Below, piece by piece: positions 53,301-59,300 of a stretch of DNA of 64,000 nucleotides. Position 1 is the first letter of the stretch. The number at the start of each line of letters is the position of its first letter. The notes under the pieces are model-generated. The model did no database searches and was not told the DNA's origin. It saw only the letters and a list, made by a program, of their open reading frames with translations. The stretch spans positions 61,775,353 through 61,839,352 of the forward strand of contig CM067316.1 of assembly GCA_034231615.1 (NCBI GenBank), written 5' to 3'. Position numbers and translations under genes: made by a program. This DNA comes from Meghimatium bilineatum. Lineage: Eukaryota > Mollusca > Gastropoda > Stylommatophora > Philomycidae.

Positions 53301-56300
53301 AAGGTGGAATGGTAGGCCCGTTAACAAACATGACAGTAAGATAAAAGACTTCAGTAAAACAGAAGACACAAGTTAGACAGAAGACACAAGTAAACCATAA
53401 AACAAAACTTTGTTCCCTGTGACAATATAACCCACGATGAGAACCACTGCACTGCTGCACACAACACAAATATACGAATTGTTCTGAAATTTTGTGAACG
53501 TCAGACTTTGTGTGGACGAATTTTAGAATATCGTATTCAAAATGTATTCGCTTTATGTTACATAAGTCAGTTATTAAAAAGTAAATTCACAACATCGGCG
53601 ATTTCCTACGTTGTGCATCTCGCTCTGTTGTCTTAGTTTGACACCCATTTATATATCTGGATGGTCTAGAGGATGACCGCCCAGAGATTCACACCCACAC
53701 ACTGTGATAATAGAGGAATTTTTGTTGCTGTGAAGACACAATGTCTTGTCGTGTTGAGTATACCATAATTGTTGGTGCGCCTCTTGACCTGGTATCTCCG
53801 ACATTAGCACTTGTGCTTGGATGGGCAGGACTGTAGTTCTGCTCGATGTATAGGATGGTACAATCAATCTTAGTTTCTAGCCTCTGCTGGCCGAACTGAG
53901 CCCTATCTAGCCTCTGCTGGCCGAACTGAGCCCTATCTAGCCTCTGCTGGCCGAACTGAGCCCTAACTAGCCTCTGCTGGCCGAACTAAGTCCTATCTAG
54001 CCTCTGCTGGCCGAACTGAGCCCTATCTAGCCTCTGCTGGCCGAACTGAGCCCTATCTAGCCTCTGCTGGCCGAACTGAACTCTATCTAGCCTCTGCTGG
54101 CCGAACTGAGCCCTATCTAGCCTCTGCTGGCCGAACTGAGCCCTATCTTCCATTTAAGGAGTTGAACTCGATAGCCTTATAAAGGGGTACAACCTCAGTC
54201 TATGGGATCAACCTAACTGACTAGAGATATGGGGGCTGGGGGCAACCAATGGCAACAGAGCAATAAGTCCACTTTGCTAATACACCATCATGAGATTCCT
54301 GCAGACGACACAAAATACAAGAAAACAAATATGTAATATGCTTCTTACAGATCAGAAAGCAGCATCGCCTCAATGCTAGACCAGAAAAAATAATGTCTAG
54401 TAATTTAATTATTTTTAACCGAAGCCATTGTTATATAATATACACTGATCCCAAAGTTAGAAAAATACCGCAGAAAACAAGCTATCTCAGCCATGCTGCA
54501 TAGTATGGTACTACCAAGTGATAAGGAAGAAATTATTACACCACAAATTATATGTTACTAGAAGAGAACCTTGTTGTCCGCCAGCAATGTCTGATGTTAG
54601 ACAATATTTCACAATAGTCGGACATTACAAGTTTCTTAATGTAGAGAAAAACTATCGGCCGTTGACGACAACGATCACGATGTCCGATGTCACCTCAAAT
54701 GAGCTAACCAAAACAATTTCCTTGCGTCATTCTACACGGAGAGTGTTAATTTTAGCCTACTCACCCATCTACTCGCCCACCTATTCACCTATCTACTCAC
54801 CCATCCACTTACACATCCTCTCACACATCCACTCACACATCCACTCACCCATCCACTCACACATACACTCACCCATCCACTCACCCATCCACTCACCCAT
54901 CCACTCACACATACACTCACACATCCACTCACACATACACTCACACATCCACTCACACATACACTCACACATCCACTCACACATACACTCACACATACAC
55001 TCACACATCCACTCACCCATCCACTCACACATCCACTTACACATCCACTCACACATCCACTCACACATACACTCACACATCCACTCACACATACACTCAC
55101 ACATCCACTCACACATCCACTTACACATCCACTTACACATCCACTCACACATCCACTCACACATTCACTCACACATCCACTCATCCATGCACTCACACAC
55201 CAACTCACACATCCACCCACACATCCACTCTCACATTCACTCACACATCCACGCATACATCCACCCACACATTCACTCACACACACACACACCCACTCAC
55301 ACATAAACTCACACACTCACTCACACATTCACTCACACATCGACTCACACATCCACTCATTCATCCACTCACTCACACACCCACTCACAAATTCACTCAC
55401 CCATCCACTCACACATCCACTCGCCCATCCACTCACACATCCACTCACACACACACATCCACTCACACACACACATCCACTCACATATCCACTCACCATC
55501 ATCCACTCACCATCATCCACTCACCATCATCCACTCACCATCATCCACTCACCAACATCCACTCACCAACATCCACTCACCATCATCCACTCACCATCAT
55601 CCACTCACCCATCCACTCACCATCATCCACTCACCATCATACACTCACCATCATCCACTCACCATCATCCACTCACACATCCACTCACACATACACTCAC
55701 ACATCCACCCACCCATCCACACACACATACACTCACACATACACCCACCCATCCACACACACATACACTCACACATCCACCCACCCATCCACACACACAT
55801 ACACTCACACATCCACCCACCCATCCACACACCCATCCACTCACACATCCACTCACACACTCACACATCCACTCACACACTCACACATCCACTCACACAC
55901 TCACACATCCACCCACCCATCCACTCACCCATCCACTCACACATCCACTCACACTCACACATCCACTCACACATCCACTCACACATCCACTCACACATCC
56001 ACTCACACATCCACTCACACTCACACATCCACTCACACATAAAAGTGACCCAATAATGTTCAAAATAATCCAGTTCACATTTGATGAATACTCACAATCA
56101 ACTATGACGTCATTAGCAAAACCAACCACACCCATATTTGGGTTGACACTGCCTTCCAACCCGAGACCATCTGCTACAACACACGTGTACTGTCCTGCAT
56201 CGTTCACAGTCACATTGCGAACAGTAACCATTGCCGCTGTTAAGTTTATAACCGCCATGCTGGACATAGGCAAGAGCTTGCTAACACTGTTCAACTATTA

Positions 56301-59300
56301 CAGATATATAAACATCATTTAATTGTAAGATATATCCACTGTGGTAAAAGTAACAGTCAACTACAATGTACATCACGACTTTTATAGCACATAGGGGATT
56401 GGTGGGGGGGGGGGCTGCCTATTAATTATCCCAGCGATTAAGGGCGGGTGTATGAAAAGTCTGAGGTCGACAAAAGTCGCCGTGAACAAAACTGTGTTGT
56501 ATACAACAATTACATAAATTTTAGAAAAAATTCTAAAATAAGAAAAACTCCATTAAAAAAAAATACTCTCTTTCTGCCCCAAAAATTATTACGTTTTGGG
56601 AGGGGCGGGGGTATGGAACTCTGCTTTCAATCTCAATAGGTGGAGTTCTGAAATCATATGCAAGTTTTTATTTCGGTGGTTGGGGGGCGGGGGGAATTGA
56701 CCCCAAAATTTGTTGACGTAACCTATGAGCAGTTCCCCCTCTCCCTCCCCCAAGGATACGTTACCATTAACACAGCATTTTTGGCTGTGATGATTTTCTA
56801 GGCAATATAAATACGCTCAGTAGTTTGCTATTACTTTCCGAACTGTCCTGATGCACAGCTGCATGCGGCGGGATTTCATTCCAGTATCTTGGCCGTCATA
56901 GGCGCTGTCGGGGTCCAAAGGGTACCGCATTGCTCTCGCGAACCCAGGGTTAGCAGATAACCATTTGGAGATCGTGTCCCTGAATGTGGAGGTAGCAGAT
57001 GGAAAAATATTTGACTGCAAAAAGACGGGCAATATCTCCGACACCTCTACGCCAACACATGCAGCAACACTGTCGACACATATTGAGGCTAGTCAGTTCG
57101 ACAGAACATTAGCGGGGCGGCCAAGGCAGATGTTACTAAGTAGGCAGATGTTACGAAGTGGGCAGATGTTACGATAACTATTAAGAACCGGTGTGTCAGT
57201 CACCATAAGGATTGTATACTGAGTACACTGAGTGGACAGTGCGGAACTAGAGGGCATCGTCATGTGCAAAGAGAACTAGAAAACGTTTCAAAGAAATCGG
57301 AACTTCAGTTTTGTAAGCTCGAGGCAAGCTTCTAGAGTTTTTCCTATACCATGCTCGCGGAGAAAAAAGGTTCAGTGCCCGACTGGTTCAGGCACAACCG
57401 TGCAAGCCGTGCTAGTCACAAATGTAAATACACATGTCAAACATGAGATGTAATACAAATGTCAAACATGACATGTAAAACAAATGTCAAACATGACATG
57501 TAATACAAATGTCAAACATGATTTGGAATACAAATGTCAAACATGACATGTAATACAAATGTCAAACATGACTTGGAATACAAATGTCAAACATGGCATG
57601 TAATACAAATGTCGAAATACGATTACCTTTAGCGGTTCTGAGAAATTGAATGTTATGTTTTTAGAAGAGTAATTTTTTCGATGTTCTTCATCCAGACTAC
57701 AGGTAAGCTTGAGATCATCCCCAATATACAGGCATGTATCACCTGTTACTAAGGTAGACAGCGTACCTGTGGAAAAGGTAAACTGTAGGCCTAAGCTTAA
57801 ATGATATATATAAACCCTATATTAATTACACAGTGAGACAACACTTATTAACTGTGACTTAACTGTGACTTAACTGTGACTTAACTGTGACTTAACTGTG
57901 CATTTACCTGATGGTCGTTGTGTAACTCCATGTGGCTACCGGAGCATGGACTCATGGACTCGGAGTGCATAGAACATGGCCACTGTCTTCTTTCCAAGCA
58001 TGTCGTAGGAAGAGTTTAAAGAAAGTTGGGCGTTAGGCTGATAACCTGTTACCTATGATAGGCTGATAACCTGTCACCTATGATAGGCTGATAACCTGTC
58101 ACCTATGATAGGCTCATAACCTGTCACCTAAGTTAGGCTGATTACCTGTCACCTATGATAGGCTGATTACCTGTCACCTATGATAGGCTCATAACCTGTC
58201 ACCAATGATAGGCTGATAACCTGTCGACTATGATAAGCTGATAACCTGTTATATATTACAGGCTGATAAAATGTTACATATGATAAGCTGATAACCTGTC
58301 ACATATGATAAGCTGACAACATGACACATATGATAAGCTGATAACTTGTCACATATGATAAGCTGACAGCCTGTCACATATAATAAGCTGATAACCTGTC
58401 ACATATGATTAGCTGATAACCTGTCACCTATACAATTATTGTCACGGTATATCTTGTCCCAATTTCTGACATATGTTTGCTTTCTTATTAATTCACACGT
58501 TGCCCCAGGTAGTGACTGGACTATGTGTCTCGGTAGTTCACACGTTGCCTAACATAGTGACTGGACTATGTGTCTCGATAATTCACACGTTGTCTCAAGT
58601 AGGGACTGGACTATGTGTCTCGATAATTCACACGTTGTCTCAAGTAGGGACTGGACTATGTGTCTCGATAATTCACACGTTGTCTCAAGTAGGGACTGGA
58701 CTATGTGTCTCGATAATTCACAAGTTGCCTCAAGTAGGGACTGGACTATGTGTCTCGATAATTCACAAGTTGCCTCAAGTAGGGATTGGACTATGTGTCT
58801 CGATAATTCACAAGTTGCCTCAAGTAGGGATTGGACTATGTGTCTCGGTAATTTCCCCTAACCTTCTTTCTGACCGTGTGTTAAGACGCAAAATGTCATC
58901 ACCAGCATCATCAACACAATCACCATTATCGTCACCATCATCGTAACCATCCTCATCACCATCATCATCACCGCCATCATCACCGTCATCATCACCATGA
59001 CCATCACAATGACCATCATCATCAACACAATCACCATCCACAGAATAAGTTACCTAATCATATGCCTAACCTCCTTAGTCGTCTTGTGCAAAAAACATCA
59101 CAAGTCATAGTTTTAACATCGTTGCTTCTCCTTCGATTACCTGCAATCCACATATGAACTGAATGTCTTTATTTCTGATTTCCTAATCAATAAAAAAGAA
59201 TTTCAAAAACTTACTAAGCAAAGACTGAACATTGTTAAAAGTGTCTTTCTCCACTGGTAGGGAAGATGGCACAGGCTCTGGTGTGGATACAGCCAGTGTA

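Noticed and set aside
53649..53867. Additional receptor exon in intron 3
   Set aside because: No phase-compatible splice sites were found, and exons 3 and 4 already join in phase with continuous domain sequence.
54518..55880. His/Ser-rich plus frame and Cys/Val/Ser-rich minus frames
   Set aside because: Translations of the 12-bp array. The unique 60-codon start of the plus frame has no domain.
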